Program-made: the position numbers and the translations under genes
Shown here: piece by piece, positions 1 through 6,764 of the stretch
Position numbering within the stretch: position 1 is the first letter of the stretch
Layout: every line of letters starts with the position of its first letter
The notes under the pieces: model-generated
Seen by the model: the letters and a program-made list of their open reading frames with translations, nothing else
What the model was told of the DNA's origin: nothing
The model's database searches: none
NCBI GenBank assembly: GCA_030431945.1
Contig: JAUIIF010000175.1
Coordinates: 1 to 8,284, forward strand
Direction of reading: 5' to 3'
DNA: 8,284 nt
Origin: Bacteroidia bacterium
GTDB lineage: Bacteria; Bacteroidota; Bacteroidia; Chitinophagales; Saprospiraceae

Positions 1-183
1 CGGGTGCCGGTAAGCTCTTCTTGCTGAGGCAGGTGCTTCTTCGCCCCTTTGATCACGGGGCTTAGTTTTTATGAGGCTGATCGTCTCACGGAGAAGAGGG
101 CTGGTGCCCCTCCCTTCCCGTACTCTCCTGCGTGGATTCTGCAAACCGGCAGGTAAAACCAAAAATCAGTAGCGGGAATGACC
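1..183. other. Left-edge region, no supported gene
   Basis: I see no convincing gene here. A plus-strand frame open from the left edge closes with TAG at 63-65, and a minus-strand frame could begin at a GTG (A-side near 56) and run off the left edge. Each gives only about 18-20 residues, so neither can be judged. The segment also holds a short inverted repeat, GCCCC (42-46) with GGGGC (56-60), followed by TTAG and T5, which could be a weak plus-strand terminator if a gene ends at 65. Confidence 0.4.
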
Positions 184-216
184 AAAAAACGCCCCCCGCA
201 AGAAGCAGGGGGCGTT
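184..216 (-). terminator. Rho-independent terminator of the TonB receptor gene
   Basis: On the minus strand a 12-bp stem (positions 205-216 pairing with 188-199, one A/C mismatch) closes a 5-nt loop (200-204) and runs into a T6 tract (184-189). It lies about 80 nt past the receptor stop codon. Stem strength, short loop and U-tract make this a textbook intrinsic terminator for minus-strand transcription. The plus strand has no T-tract after the stem, so it is one-directional. Confidence 0.85.
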
Positions 217-226
217 GGGAAAAGGC

Positions 227-241
227 GATTACAAAGTAATC
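227..241 (-). other. Small perfect hairpin before the terminator
   Basis: GATTAC (227-232) and GTAATC (236-241) form a perfect 6-bp stem with a 3-nt loop. On the minus strand it is followed by GCC and T4. It sits between the receptor stop codon and the main terminator, so it may assist termination or protect the 3' end of the mRNA. The role is inferred from position only. Confidence 0.4.
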
Positions 242-297
242 TAGTGCAAAGTCTTGTTGAACGGGCCACCCCGGAAGGGCGGACCGGCTCTGCTTAC

Positions 298-3213
298 TTA
301 CAGCGTGTAGCTGACGCCCAGCGTCAGGTCACGACCACGCGTGTACTGGCTGAAGATGTACTCCTGCCCCTGAAAGTCGCTGAAGGTCTTGTAGTCAGGG
401 TTGAGCAGGTTCCGGGCCCGGAAGCTCAGCTTGAAGTTGTTGATGGTTTTGGAAACCGAGAGGTCCAGCTGGCTGCGGCCCTGTTCAAAGATATCAGGGG
501 AACCAACGGCGCCGATGGACTGCAGGCGGTCACTGAAGTAGTTGTAGGCGATGATCGCATCCCAGCCCGTTTCCGGCGTACGGAAGGCCAGGTTGGCGTT
601 CGCGACAATATCTGACTGGCCGTTGAAGACCCGTTCGGCACTGAATTCAGGATCTACCTCCCGGCCGAGCATTACCTCCTGGGCATCTATTTCCTGGCTG
701 GACTGGATGTACGCCAGGTTGCTGCTGAACGTGAAGTTTTGCATTTTTTCACCAAGGAAGGCAAGTGACTTCCGGAATTCCAGCTCGATGCCGTAGAGAT
801 CGGCACTCTCTGAGTTGGTCCAGGTAAACTGCTGCTCACCGGAAAGGCGGAAGGTCGTTACAATCGGGTTCGTAAATTGCTTGTAGAAGGCACTGAAAGC
901 AATTACTTCTCCGGCGTTGGGGAAAATCTCGTAGCGAAGATCGAAGTTGTCGATGTTCGTCAGTTCCAGGTTGGGGTTACCGAAGACGGTTGGTTCCCCC
1001 AGGAAGCCGAAACTACCGAAGGGCGCTACTTCCCGCATGTTGGGGCGGGCGATGGTCTGGGAGAACCCTAAGCGCAGGTTCGACTTTTCGGTCGCCTTGA
1101 AGATCAGGTTAAGCGCGGGCATCAGGTTTGTTTCGTCGATGTCAGCGGTATTGTCATCGATCCGGTCCTGGTCAAGTTCGCGACCATTTTCGGCAGCCAT
1201 CTGGATTTCGTTCGGGACAACGGCACTTTCGACCAGGATGGTCGTTTGCTCAGCACGCAGTCCGGCAACGGCTTTCAGGCGGGGCGATACTTCGTAGGTA
1301 AACATACCGTAAGCGGCAGCCACATCAAAGGTGCCCGTGTAGCTGTTGGCAAGGTTAGAGTTGTCAAAAATGAAAACACCGATCTCATTCCGGCCAGACT
1401 CGCCACCAATTATCCCCAGGTTGTCAGGACCGAGCCAGGTGCCGAAGTCTCCGCCAGCCTGGCTGAAAGAAATACCGGACCGGTTATCATAAGCGTAGAT
1501 GTTCTCGTTGAACGTCCGTTCCTTAGTCTGATACTGACCACCGAACTTAAAGTTGTTGGCACGGCTCTTCTGTTGCAGGAAGGGAATCGTGATGTCCAGT
1601 TTACCCTGGTAAGAATCATCCGCTAGCTCCCGGAAGAAGCGGCTGGGACGGGAGAACTGGGATGGGTCAATGATGAAATTTTCACCTTGTTGAATGTACT
1701 CGGCAAAGCGGAGGTCCGGCTCGTTCTGCTCACTGTCTACGTAGTTGGCCGTCCATTCAATTTTGATGCCCCCCAGGTTGGTCAATACGTGCTCTCCCTG
1801 GGCCACATAGTTAATCAGTTCCCGCTCCAGGAAGGTAGATGCCTGAGAACGGTAGAAGTTGTCAGCCTCGCCACTGGCGCCCTTGTTTTCGTTGGATCCC
1901 TGCAGGATCCGGCCTTCGGTGAAGCCCTGGTGGCTGTACAGGCCGTAAAAGGTAATTTCGTTGGAAGGGCTTGGCTTTAAGCTAACGCCAAACATGCCGC
2001 CGACCTTTCCTGCCTGGGTACTCTTGTCGTCGCGTACGTCGTAAATTTCCTGTAGCGGGCCACCATCTCCGGGATTCACAAAGTTACCCCGCCGGCCATT
2101 GTTGTACTGGCTGAAATCCTGGCTGACACTCGCGGTAGCGAAAACACCAATGGGCATAGACCCTACCCGGAATTGGTTGCCCAGGTTGGCACTGAGGCTG
2201 TAATCCAATCCGGAGTTCTTATTCGTAAGACTAAAAGCGTTACCGAATTCATTCGCAACGGCGTCTACGGCACCGGCCAGTTCGTCATCCCGCCGGGCGC
2301 GACGACCGGCATTGCTGGAAAGAACTCCCAGGTCACTATCACCGTACTGACTGATCGTACCCGGGCGATCCAGCGTACCATCATTGTATCCGAGCCCGAT
2401 GCCGTTACCGGCGTCGTAGGTCACGAAGTTGTCCTGTAAGTTGGCCTGGTCGTTGTACCCGCCGGAAGCGGAAACACCCCAGGTAAACCGCTCAGGAAGC
2501 GCCTTGATCTTGATGTCGACGCTGCCACCGGTGAAGTCACCGGGCAGGTCGGGGGTAAAGGTCTTGGAAGCGGAGATATTGTCCAGGATGCTGGTCGGGA
2601 TCAGGTCCAGCTGGGCACTGTTCCGGTAAGGGTCGATGCTGGGCAGACGCAACCCGTTAATCGTGGTTGCGGAGTAGCGGTCTCCCAGACCGCGGACGTA
2701 GACGTACTTGCCGTCTACTACCGTCGTGCCGGTAACTTTGGTCAGAGCGGCCGCAGCGGTACCTGCCCCCAGTGACTTGATTTCCTGGGAAGAAATCAGA
2801 TCCTTGGCGTTGATATCGTTCTGACGCAATTTCATCACGGCTACCTCGCCGGAGTTGATTGCTTTAGCCGTTACCGTTACGTCCAGTTCCAATTCGACAC
2901 CGGCATCTTCCTTGAAGTTGACGTCCAGGATCGTTGTTTCGTTAGCCTTCACCACCACACCCTCAATCAACTGATCGGCGTAACCAACGTAGGAGGCGAC
3001 CAGGGTATAAGTGCCGGCCTCTGCCTTGAATTGGTATTTGCCTTCGATAAAATCCGTCTGTGCACCAATGGTGGTGCCCTGAATGACAACGTTGGCCCCC
3101 AACATCGGGAAGCCGTCTTCGTCATAAACAGTGCCCGAGATGGCACCTTGTTGCCCGTAGGCGGAGGCAGCAATGAGTAGCATTGCTACGAGAGAAAAGA
3201 ATTGCTTAAGCAT
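298..3213 (-). CDS. TonB-dependent outer-membrane receptor, carboxypeptidase-regulatory-like N-domain
   Basis: Outer-membrane active transporter expected to import a ligand using TonB/ExbBD energy. The 971 residues begin with a signal peptide (about 1-20, ending SAYG before QQ). A carboxypeptidase-regulatory-like beta-sandwich follows (about 23-103, ISGTVYDEDGFPMLGANV). After a linker with a TonB-box-like stretch (about 107-118, LDVTVTAKA) comes the plug (about 135-240) with YVRGLGDRYSATTINGLRLP and LPGDFTGGSVDIK. The remainder, about 245-971, is a beta-barrel ending in a typical outer-membrane strand (GRDLTLGVSYTL). The plug signature is not that of SusC and no SusD gene adjoins. I chose the ATG at 3213; an in-frame GTG at 3231 would add six residues before a good signal peptide. 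It lies downstream of and codirectional with the T9SS repeat-protein gene and ends before a strong terminator. The family is secure; the substrate is unknown. Confidence 0.93.
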   Translation of the reverse strand: MLKQFFSLVAMLLIAASAYGQQGAISGTVYDEDGFPMLGANVVIQGTTIGAQTDFIEGKYQFKAEAGTYTLVASYVGYADQLIEGVVVKANETTILDVNFKEDAGVELELDVTVTAKAINSGEVAVMKLRQNDINAKDLISSQEIKSLGAGTAAAALTKVTGTTVVDGKYVYVRGLGDRYSATTINGLRLPSIDPYRNSAQLDLIPTSILDNISASKTFTPDLPGDFTGGSVDIKIKALPERFTWGVSASGGYNDQANLQDNFVTYDAGNGIGLGYNDGTLDRPGTISQYGDSDLGVLSSNAGRRARRDDELAGAVDAVANEFGNAFSLTNKNSGLDYSLSANLGNQFRVGSMPIGVFATASVSQDFSQYNNGRRGNFVNPGDGGPLQEIYDVRDDKSTQAGKVGGMFGVSLKPSPSNEITFYGLYSHQGFTEGRILQGSNENKGASGEADNFYRSQASTFLERELINYVAQGEHVLTNLGGIKIEWTANYVDSEQNEPDLRFAEYIQQGENFIIDPSQFSRPSRFFRELADDSYQGKLDITIPFLQQKSRANNFKFGGQYQTKERTFNENIYAYDNRSGISFSQAGGDFGTWLGPDNLGIIGGESGRNEIGVFIFDNSNLANSYTGTFDVAAAYGMFTYEVSPRLKAVAGLRAEQTTILVESAVVPNEIQMAAENGRELDQDRIDDNTADIDETNLMPALNLIFKATEKSNLRLGFSQTIARPNMREVAPFGSFGFLGEPTVFGNPNLELTNIDNFDLRYEIFPNAGEVIAFSAFYKQFTNPIVTTFRLSGEQQFTWTNSESADLYGIELEFRKSLAFLGEKMQNFTFSSNLAYIQSSQEIDAQEVMLGREVDPEFSAERVFNGQSDIVANANLAFRTPETGWDAIIAYNYFSDRLQSIGAVGSPDIFEQGRSQLDLSVSKTINNFKLSFRARNLLNPDYKTFSDFQGQEYIFSQYTRGRDLTLGVSYTL

Positions 3214-3238
3214 TGGTATTCTATTTTGCACTAGAATG

Positions 3239-3246
3239 AAAATGTA
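3239..3246 (-). promoter_or_regulatory. Possible -7 element for the receptor gene
   Basis: The minus strand reads TACATTTT here, one base off the Bacteroidota -7 consensus TAnnTTTG, about 25 nt upstream of the receptor ATG. I find no TTG-type -33 element at the expected 17-23 bp distance, so this is weak. If real, the receptor has its own start site in addition to any readthrough from the upstream gene. Confidence 0.25.
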
Positions 3247-3260
3247 TAATCGGACCGGGC

Positions 3261-3270
3261 TGACCGGTCA
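3261..3270. promoter_or_regulatory. Perfect 10-bp palindrome TGACCGGTCA, possible operator
   Basis: TGACCGGTCA is a perfect dyad. It sits 14 bp upstream of the candidate -7 element of the receptor gene, where a repressor could block polymerase. A partial extra copy of its core, GACCGG (3253-3258), lies 9 bp from the copy inside the dyad (3262-3267). No regulator gene is visible in the window, so the operator role is inference. Confidence 0.3.
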
Positions 3271-3286
3271 TTGTTCTGTTTAAATC

Positions 3287-3388
3287 AGGGCGGGAACGCA
3301 GGTGCAGAGAACGTTAGGGGGCTAGCAGCAGCAAGAGGTTTCCTCCCCCTGCGCTGCTGCTACTCTCTTGCACCTGCGTCCGCGCCCT
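3287..3388. repeat. Long imperfect inverted repeat (about 100 bp) between the two minus-strand genes
   Basis: Nested arms pair over most of the segment: 3287-3292 with 3383-3388 (6 bp), 3296-3306 with 3369-3379 (11 bp perfect), 3307-3310 with 3364-3367 (4 bp), and 3323-3332 with 3353-3362 (10 bp perfect). One arm has an unpaired insertion (3311-3322). The apex contains GAGG/CCTC (3335-3338 with 3342-3345) around TTT. No T-tract follows on either strand, so it is not a classic terminator. It could be an mRNA-processing or stabilising structure between cotranscribed genes, or a REP/MITE-like palindromic element. Confidence 0.7.
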
Positions 3389-3420
3389 TAGTGTGACGAA
3401 TACACTAAGCATTTGTCACA
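3387..3420. repeat. Overlapping, mutually exclusive hairpins
   Basis: CTTAGTGT (3387-3394) pairs perfectly with ACACTAAG (3402-3409) around a 7-nt loop. TGTGAC (3392-3397) can instead pair with GTCACA (3415-3420). The two share bases, so only one can form at a time. They abut the long palindrome, lying on the side of the upstream gene's 3' end. Confidence 0.45.
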
Positions 3421-3428
3421 AGTTCGCG

Positions 3429-3463
3429 GCCGGGCCGTTCACCTGGCGGTGACCGCTCCCGGC
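3429..3463. other. GC-rich hairpin just after the repeat-protein stop codon
   Basis: GCCGGG (3429-3434) pairs with CCCGGC (3458-3463), and the interior holds the near-palindrome GCGGTGACCGC. GTTCGCGG flanks it as a direct repeat (3422-3429 and 3465-3472). On the minus strand this is the first structure after the stop at 3473. Without a T-tract it is more likely a 3'-end protecting stem or a weak terminator than a strong one. Confidence 0.35.
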
Positions 3464-3472
3464 TGTTCGCGG

Positions 3473-6400
3473 TTAATGGCTTACCACCAGCTTTTGCAGC
3501 AGGCGACTGCCGGCGGCATCCAGGACGATGAAGTAAGTTCCGTTGGGCAGGTTCGCTACGTTCACCGTCTCGAATTGCTCGCCGGCGGTGTAGTTGCGGG
3601 AACGACGCGCCAGCGGGCGGCCGAGCATATCAACAATGGTCAGCGTTACCTCCGCAGTTTGGGGCAGGGTGAAGTTGACACGGGTGCTGTTGAAGGCAGG
3701 GTTGGGTACCGGAGCGTCGAGTAACAAACCGCTGTTTTCTACTTCCCCGACTCCCGTTGTTCCCATGACGACGATGTCTGTCGTGGTCAACGCAGACCAG
3801 CCATTGAGCCAGTTAGGGCTGGTAGCACCGTTATTTTCGGCAGGCGCGAAGGCACCGTAGTAGCTGACGGAGGCAAAACCGTCCACTGCTGCCGGCGCAC
3901 CAAAGCCGGCGGGGCCGAATTCGTTCGGGCGGGGGTCAATGGCACCACCATCCGCATCGCGGTCCATGTCAATCAGGATGGGGTCAATGATTTGATTATT
4001 GGCGACCGTCATGGCAGCGGCAAATACTGCCGTGGAAACGGGGTTAATTTCTTCACCTTGGTCTACCGCAACGAAGAGGTTACTGGCCAGGGTACCGGCG
4101 CCAAAGCCGAAGAACAGGTTGTCCTTCAGTTCAAGGTCACCATTTTGGAAGCGGGCGTAGCTGTCTACGTCCGTATCGTCACGATCTTCGATGGCAATGG
4201 CGGCACCGTTGAAGTCGGTAAAGATGGAATTCCGGTAGAAACCGCCGGCGTTATCGCGGAACAGGATGGACAGTGGCAGCGCCCGGTTGGCGTCTCCACC
4301 GGTAGCTGTTTGGCCGTTACCGATGCCAACGTAAGTAGCGTTGTAGATGGTTGGCTGGCTGAAAGGTGCCTGCCCGTCGGGGTTGGCACCATCGTGCTCG
4401 CCGGAGCGGCCGGTGCTGGTGCCCGGGCCCTGCAGTGCGTACCAGAACTGGCCACCACCGCGCCAGCCGAAATCGTAGTCGAAGCCATCGTCGCCGCAAA
4501 AAGAGACAGCGGCGTGATCGACGCGTACGGTACCCCCGAAGAATTCGATACCATCATCTTCGTTGGCGAAGATTTCCACGTAGTCGATAACCGTACCGGA
4601 ACCTACGCCACCGAGGGTAAGGCCGTTGATTTCGTTGTCCGTAGACAGCTGGGCACCGCCGTGGCGGATGGATACGTATTTCAGGGTGCCGGAGTTGTCC
4701 GCATCATCAGGCGTCATTCCGCCGCCAAAGCGGGCACGGGTTTCGTCTGCATCAATACCTTCGATACCGTCTTCGCCACCCGGGCGGGCGATCGTCGCAT
4801 TACCCAGGATAATGAGGCCACCCCACTCGCCGCGGTCGGCACTGGTGAAGTCGCCGGCATCCGCCAGGTCGTCATCGGCAGCAGTGAAAATGATGGGCGC
4901 CTGGGCCGTGCCTACTGCATTGATGGTAGCGCCCCGGGCGATGATGAGGGCAGAAGTGTTGTCACCCGTAGACACGTCATCAGCGCCGAGGCCACGAATA
5001 ACCGTTCCCTGCTCAATGTTGAGTGTGCCGTCTGCTTCGAGGAAAACGAGGCCATCCAGGGTGTAGCAGTTGCCACCGCCCCAATTGTACGTTTCACCGC
5101 CAACGAGGTCAGCGTCCGTAATGGTGATACAGTTATTGTTGTTAATGGGCGTAACGATGTCGCCAAGGTAGCCGTAGGAGGCAAGTGCGGTCCAACCAGC
5201 GAGCCAGTTGGCCGTATTGCCGAATGCGCCGCGGTAAGTCACGAGACTGAAGAAGTCGTCATCAGCGGGCGTACCGCCGCCGAGGGCAATGCCGCCGGCA
5301 TTGATCCGGGGGTCGAGGCCTCCGTCTGGCGTCCGGCTGATCCCGGCGATTCCGGTAGCCCCAATGGTGTTGTTGGCGGCAAAGTCAGCCGCCAGCGTGG
5401 TGGTGGAAGCAGCCACGATTTCCTCGCCTTGATCTACGGCGAGGAAGAGGTCGGTGGCGTCCGTGCCGGCACCAAAGTCTTCGAAGATGTTACCGCTGAA
5501 GCCCAGGTCTCCGGCCTGGAAACGGGCAAAAGCGTCCACCTCGGTGTCATCACGGTCTTCCACGGCAACGGCAGCGCCGTTGAAACCGGTAAAGATGGAG
5601 TTATTGTAATAGCCGCCGGCATTGTCCCGCAGCATAATGGAAAGGGGAATCGCACGGTTGGCATCGCCGCCGGAAGCGGTAGCACCATTGCCGATACCGA
5701 TGTAGGTGGCATTGTAAATCGTCGGCTGGCTGAAGGGGGCCTGTCCGTCAGGATTGGCACCATCGTGCTCGCCAGAGCGACCAGTACCCGTGCCGGGCTC
5801 CTGGATGGCGAACCAGAACTGGCCCTTACCGCGCCAGCCAAAGTCGTAATCAAAGCCGTCATCGCCGCAAAAGGCAACCGAAGCGTGCTTGACGGAAACC
5901 GTTCCGCCGAACCACTCGATGCCGTCATCTTCGTTGGCAAATACCTCGATGTAGTCAATCTCCGTACCGGACCCTACGCCACCGAGGGTCAGGCCGTTGA
6001 TTTCATTGTCAGTAGACAGCTGGGCACCGCCATGGCGAATGGAGACGTAATTAATTACGCCTGAATTATCTTCGTCATCAGGCGTATCTCCACCACCGAA
6101 ACGGGCGCGGGCTTCGTCAGCATCAATACCTTCAATGCCATCCTCGCCACCCGGGCGGGCGATGGTCGCATTACCGAGGATGATCAGGCCACCCCACTCG
6201 CCACGGTCGGCACTGGTGAAGTCTCCGTCATCGGTCAGGTCATCTTCCCGGGCGGTAAAAATAATGGGTTCAGCAGCCGTTCCGCGGGCAAAGATTTGTG
6301 CATCGCGCGCAATGATCAGGGCAGAAGTATTGTCTCCGGTAGAAATCTGATCGTTCTGAATGCCACGGATAACGGTTCCGGCCTCGATGTTGAGTACCCC

Positions 6401-6565
6401 TCCGGCTTCCAGGAAGACCAGGCCATCAAGCACGTAGGTATTTTCTTTCGTCCAGTTATAAGTCTGATCTCCTTGCAGGTCTGTATCAGTAATTATTACT
6501 TCCTGAGCCGAAGCATAAAAGCCACAGGCAAGCACAGCAAAAAGCAGGGTAAGTTTGGTTTTCAT
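3473..6565 (-). CDS. Secreted duplicated Gly/Asp-rich repeat protein with T9SS type A sorting domain
   Basis: A 1030-residue exported protein, probably displayed on or released from the cell surface by type IX secretion. It has a signal peptide (1-20, cleavage likely after YASA) and two tandem copies of one unit (about 23-479 and 480-936). A C-terminal T9SS sorting domain spans about 945-1030, with PNP at 954-956, LPNGTYFI and the terminal QKLVVSH. Each unit carries LNIE(A/Q)GTVIRG, RGEWGGLIILGNA, ANEDDGIE(W/F)FGG, CGDDGFDYDFGW and a tail with NWL(A/N)GW(T/S)AL. The regular short-strand, Gly-rich pattern suggests a right-handed beta-helix, and the dense Asp/Glu turns suggest calcium or other cation binding; both are inferences. 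The mature protein has four cysteines (233, 479, 500, 690). I chose ATG 6565 because it starts a clean signal peptide; an upstream in-frame start at 6604 adds 13 residues that spoil it. The gene precedes the receptor gene and probably works with it. I know no assigned gene name or ligand. Confidence 0.88.
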   Translation of the reverse strand: MKTKLTLLFAVLACGFYASAQEVIITDTDLQGDQTYNWTKENTYVLDGLVFLEAGGVLNIEAGTVIRGIQNDQISTGDNTSALIIARDAQIFARGTAAEPIIFTAREDDLTDDGDFTSADRGEWGGLIILGNATIARPGGEDGIEGIDADEARARFGGGDTPDDEDNSGVINYVSIRHGGAQLSTDNEINGLTLGGVGSGTEIDYIEVFANEDDGIEWFGGTVSVKHASVAFCGDDGFDYDFGWRGKGQFWFAIQEPGTGTGRSGEHDGANPDGQAPFSQPTIYNATYIGIGNGATASGGDANRAIPLSIMLRDNAGGYYNNSIFTGFNGAAVAVEDRDDTEVDAFARFQAGDLGFSGNIFEDFGAGTDATDLFLAVDQGEEIVAASTTTLAADFAANNTIGATGIAGISRTPDGGLDPRINAGGIALGGGTPADDDFFSLVTYRGAFGNTANWLAGWTALASYGYLGDIVTPINNNNCITITDADLVGGETYNWGGGNCYTLDGLVFLEADGTLNIEQGTVIRGLGADDVSTGDNTSALIIARGATINAVGTAQAPIIFTAADDDLADAGDFTSADRGEWGGLIILGNATIARPGGEDGIEGIDADETRARFGGGMTPDDADNSGTLKYVSIRHGGAQLSTDNEINGLTLGGVGSGTVIDYVEIFANEDDGIEFFGGTVRVDHAAVSFCGDDGFDYDFGWRGGGQFWYALQGPGTSTGRSGEHDGANPDGQAPFSQPTIYNATYVGIGNGQTATGGDANRALPLSILFRDNAGGFYRNSIFTDFNGAAIAIEDRDDTDVDSYARFQNGDLELKDNLFFGFGAGTLASNLFVAVDQGEEINPVSTAVFAAAMTVANNQIIDPILIDMDRDADGGAIDPRPNEFGPAGFGAPAAVDGFASVSYYGAFAPAENNGATSPNWLNGWSALTTTDIVVMGTTGVGEVENSGLLLDAPVPNPAFNSTRVNFTLPQTAEVTLTIVDMLGRPLARRSRNYTAGEQFETVNVANLPNGTYFIVLDAAGSRLLQKLVVSH
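3476..3733 (-). other. T9SS C-terminal sorting domain (TIGR04183-like)
   Basis: Codes for residues 945-1030. It shows the usual order of a type A sorting domain: the PNP motif, a beta-strand with VNFTLPQ, TLTIVDMLGRPL, then VNVANLPNGTYFIVLD and a short basic/hydrophobic end, QKLVVSH. Such domains are recognised by the type IX translocon and are usually cleaved by PorU when the cargo is attached to the surface. No T9SS component is encoded in this window. Confidence 0.88.
3758..5128 (-). repeat. Tandem unit 2 of the repeat protein (residues about 480-936)
   Basis: Second copy, joined to unit 1 by an Asn-rich linker (PINNNN) at residues 473-478. It differs in having two cysteines at its N-terminal edge (479 and 500) where unit 1 has Glu22 and Thr43. 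It also has a longer, Pro/Ala-rich tail (PAGFGAPAAVDG, APAENNGATSPNW) before the sorting domain. Boundaries are set from the 457-residue period and are approximate at the 3' side. Confidence 0.8.
5129..6499 (-). repeat. Tandem unit 1 of the repeat protein (residues about 23-479)
   Basis: First copy of a 1371-bp in-frame duplication. DNA anchors at 6489, 6421, 6187, 5761 and 5431 each match unit 2 at exactly 1371 bp lower, so about 1.06 kb aligns without any net indel. By eye residues 45-383 are about 81% identical to 502-840 (roughly 64 differences in 339). Residues 114-151 and 261-288 are completely conserved. The last ~95 residues diverge and contain indels. Confidence 0.85.
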
Positions 6566-6607
6566 AGATAGTACGAGTTGAATGTGCCGCAAAGGTCTCT
6601 TCACACA

Positions 6608-6636
6608 GTTAACTCCGTCCCCGCCCAGTGTTAACT
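6608..6636. promoter_or_regulatory. Paired GTTAACT sites 22 bp apart
   Basis: GTTAACT occurs at 6608-6614 and again at 6630-6636, a spacing of 22 bp, close to two helical turns, so both would face the same side of the helix. The core GTTAAC is itself palindromic. The sites lie about 11 and 33 bp upstream of the candidate -7 element of the repeat-protein gene, a suitable place for a regulator. No regulator is identified. Confidence 0.3.
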
Positions 6637-6711
6637 TATTGTTACTTGTACACTATGTGGTATTAAATTTAGCTTATCACCGGCTTGGGGCCGGAGAATT
6701 TCCTTCCGTTC

Positions 6712-6731
6712 GGGCGCGGCCGCAGGTGCAA
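6712..6731 (+). repeat. 20-nt motif copy shared with the 3368-3387 palindrome arm
   Basis: GGGCGCGG-C-CGCAGGTGCAA here matches the minus strand at 3387-3368 (GGGCGCGG-A-CGCAGGTGCAA) at 19 of 20 positions. In both places it points in the direction of the downstream gene: about 190 nt before the DUF2147 start here, about 155 nt before the receptor start there. This copy has no inverted partner arm nearby. Confidence 0.55.
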
Positions 6732-6737
6732 AACCTG

Positions 6738-6764
6738 TTGGTAAAGCAGCAAAACATACCTTTG
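6738..6764 (+). promoter_or_regulatory. Candidate Bacteroidota-type promoter for the DUF2147 gene
   Basis: TACCTTTG (6757-6764) matches the TAnnTTTG -7 consensus exactly, and TTG (6738-6740) lies 16 bp upstream, one short of the usual 17-23. Transcription would start near 6771, giving a leader of about 150 nt. The leader begins with a possible hairpin, AGGAAA with TTTCCT, that could be part of the 5' UTR. Confidence 0.45.

Noticed and set aside
1..65. Possible gene ends at the left edge on either strand
   Set aside because: Only about 18-20 residues are visible in each frame, with no recognisable motif; without the flanking sequence neither can be supported.
178..615. Plus-strand 145-residue frame and other frames within 298-3213
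   Set aside because: Antisense shadows of the TonB receptor; this one also runs through the receptor's terminator.
3214..3231. Upstream GTG start for the TonB receptor
   Set aside because: It adds six residues (GTG-encoded start, QNRIP) before a clean MLKQFF signal peptide; the ATG at 3213 gives the standard N-terminus.
3287..3420. CRISPR array or insertion-sequence ends
   Set aside because: The repeats are inverted arms of hairpins, not evenly spaced direct repeats, and there is no transposase or target-site duplication in the spacer.
3992..6064. 690-residue open frame on the plus strand, antisense to the repeat-protein gene
   Set aside because: It is entirely inside the coding region of a well-supported gene, its sequence is low-complexity Val/Gly/Ala without signal or domain, and it repeats only because the sense gene is duplicated. 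GC-rich codon use on the sense strand explains the lack of stops.
298..6565. SusC/SusD glycan uptake locus
   Set aside because: The receptor lacks the SusC-type plug signature, the partner is not a SusD-like lipoprotein (no lipobox, has a T9SS tail), and no glycoside hydrolase is present.
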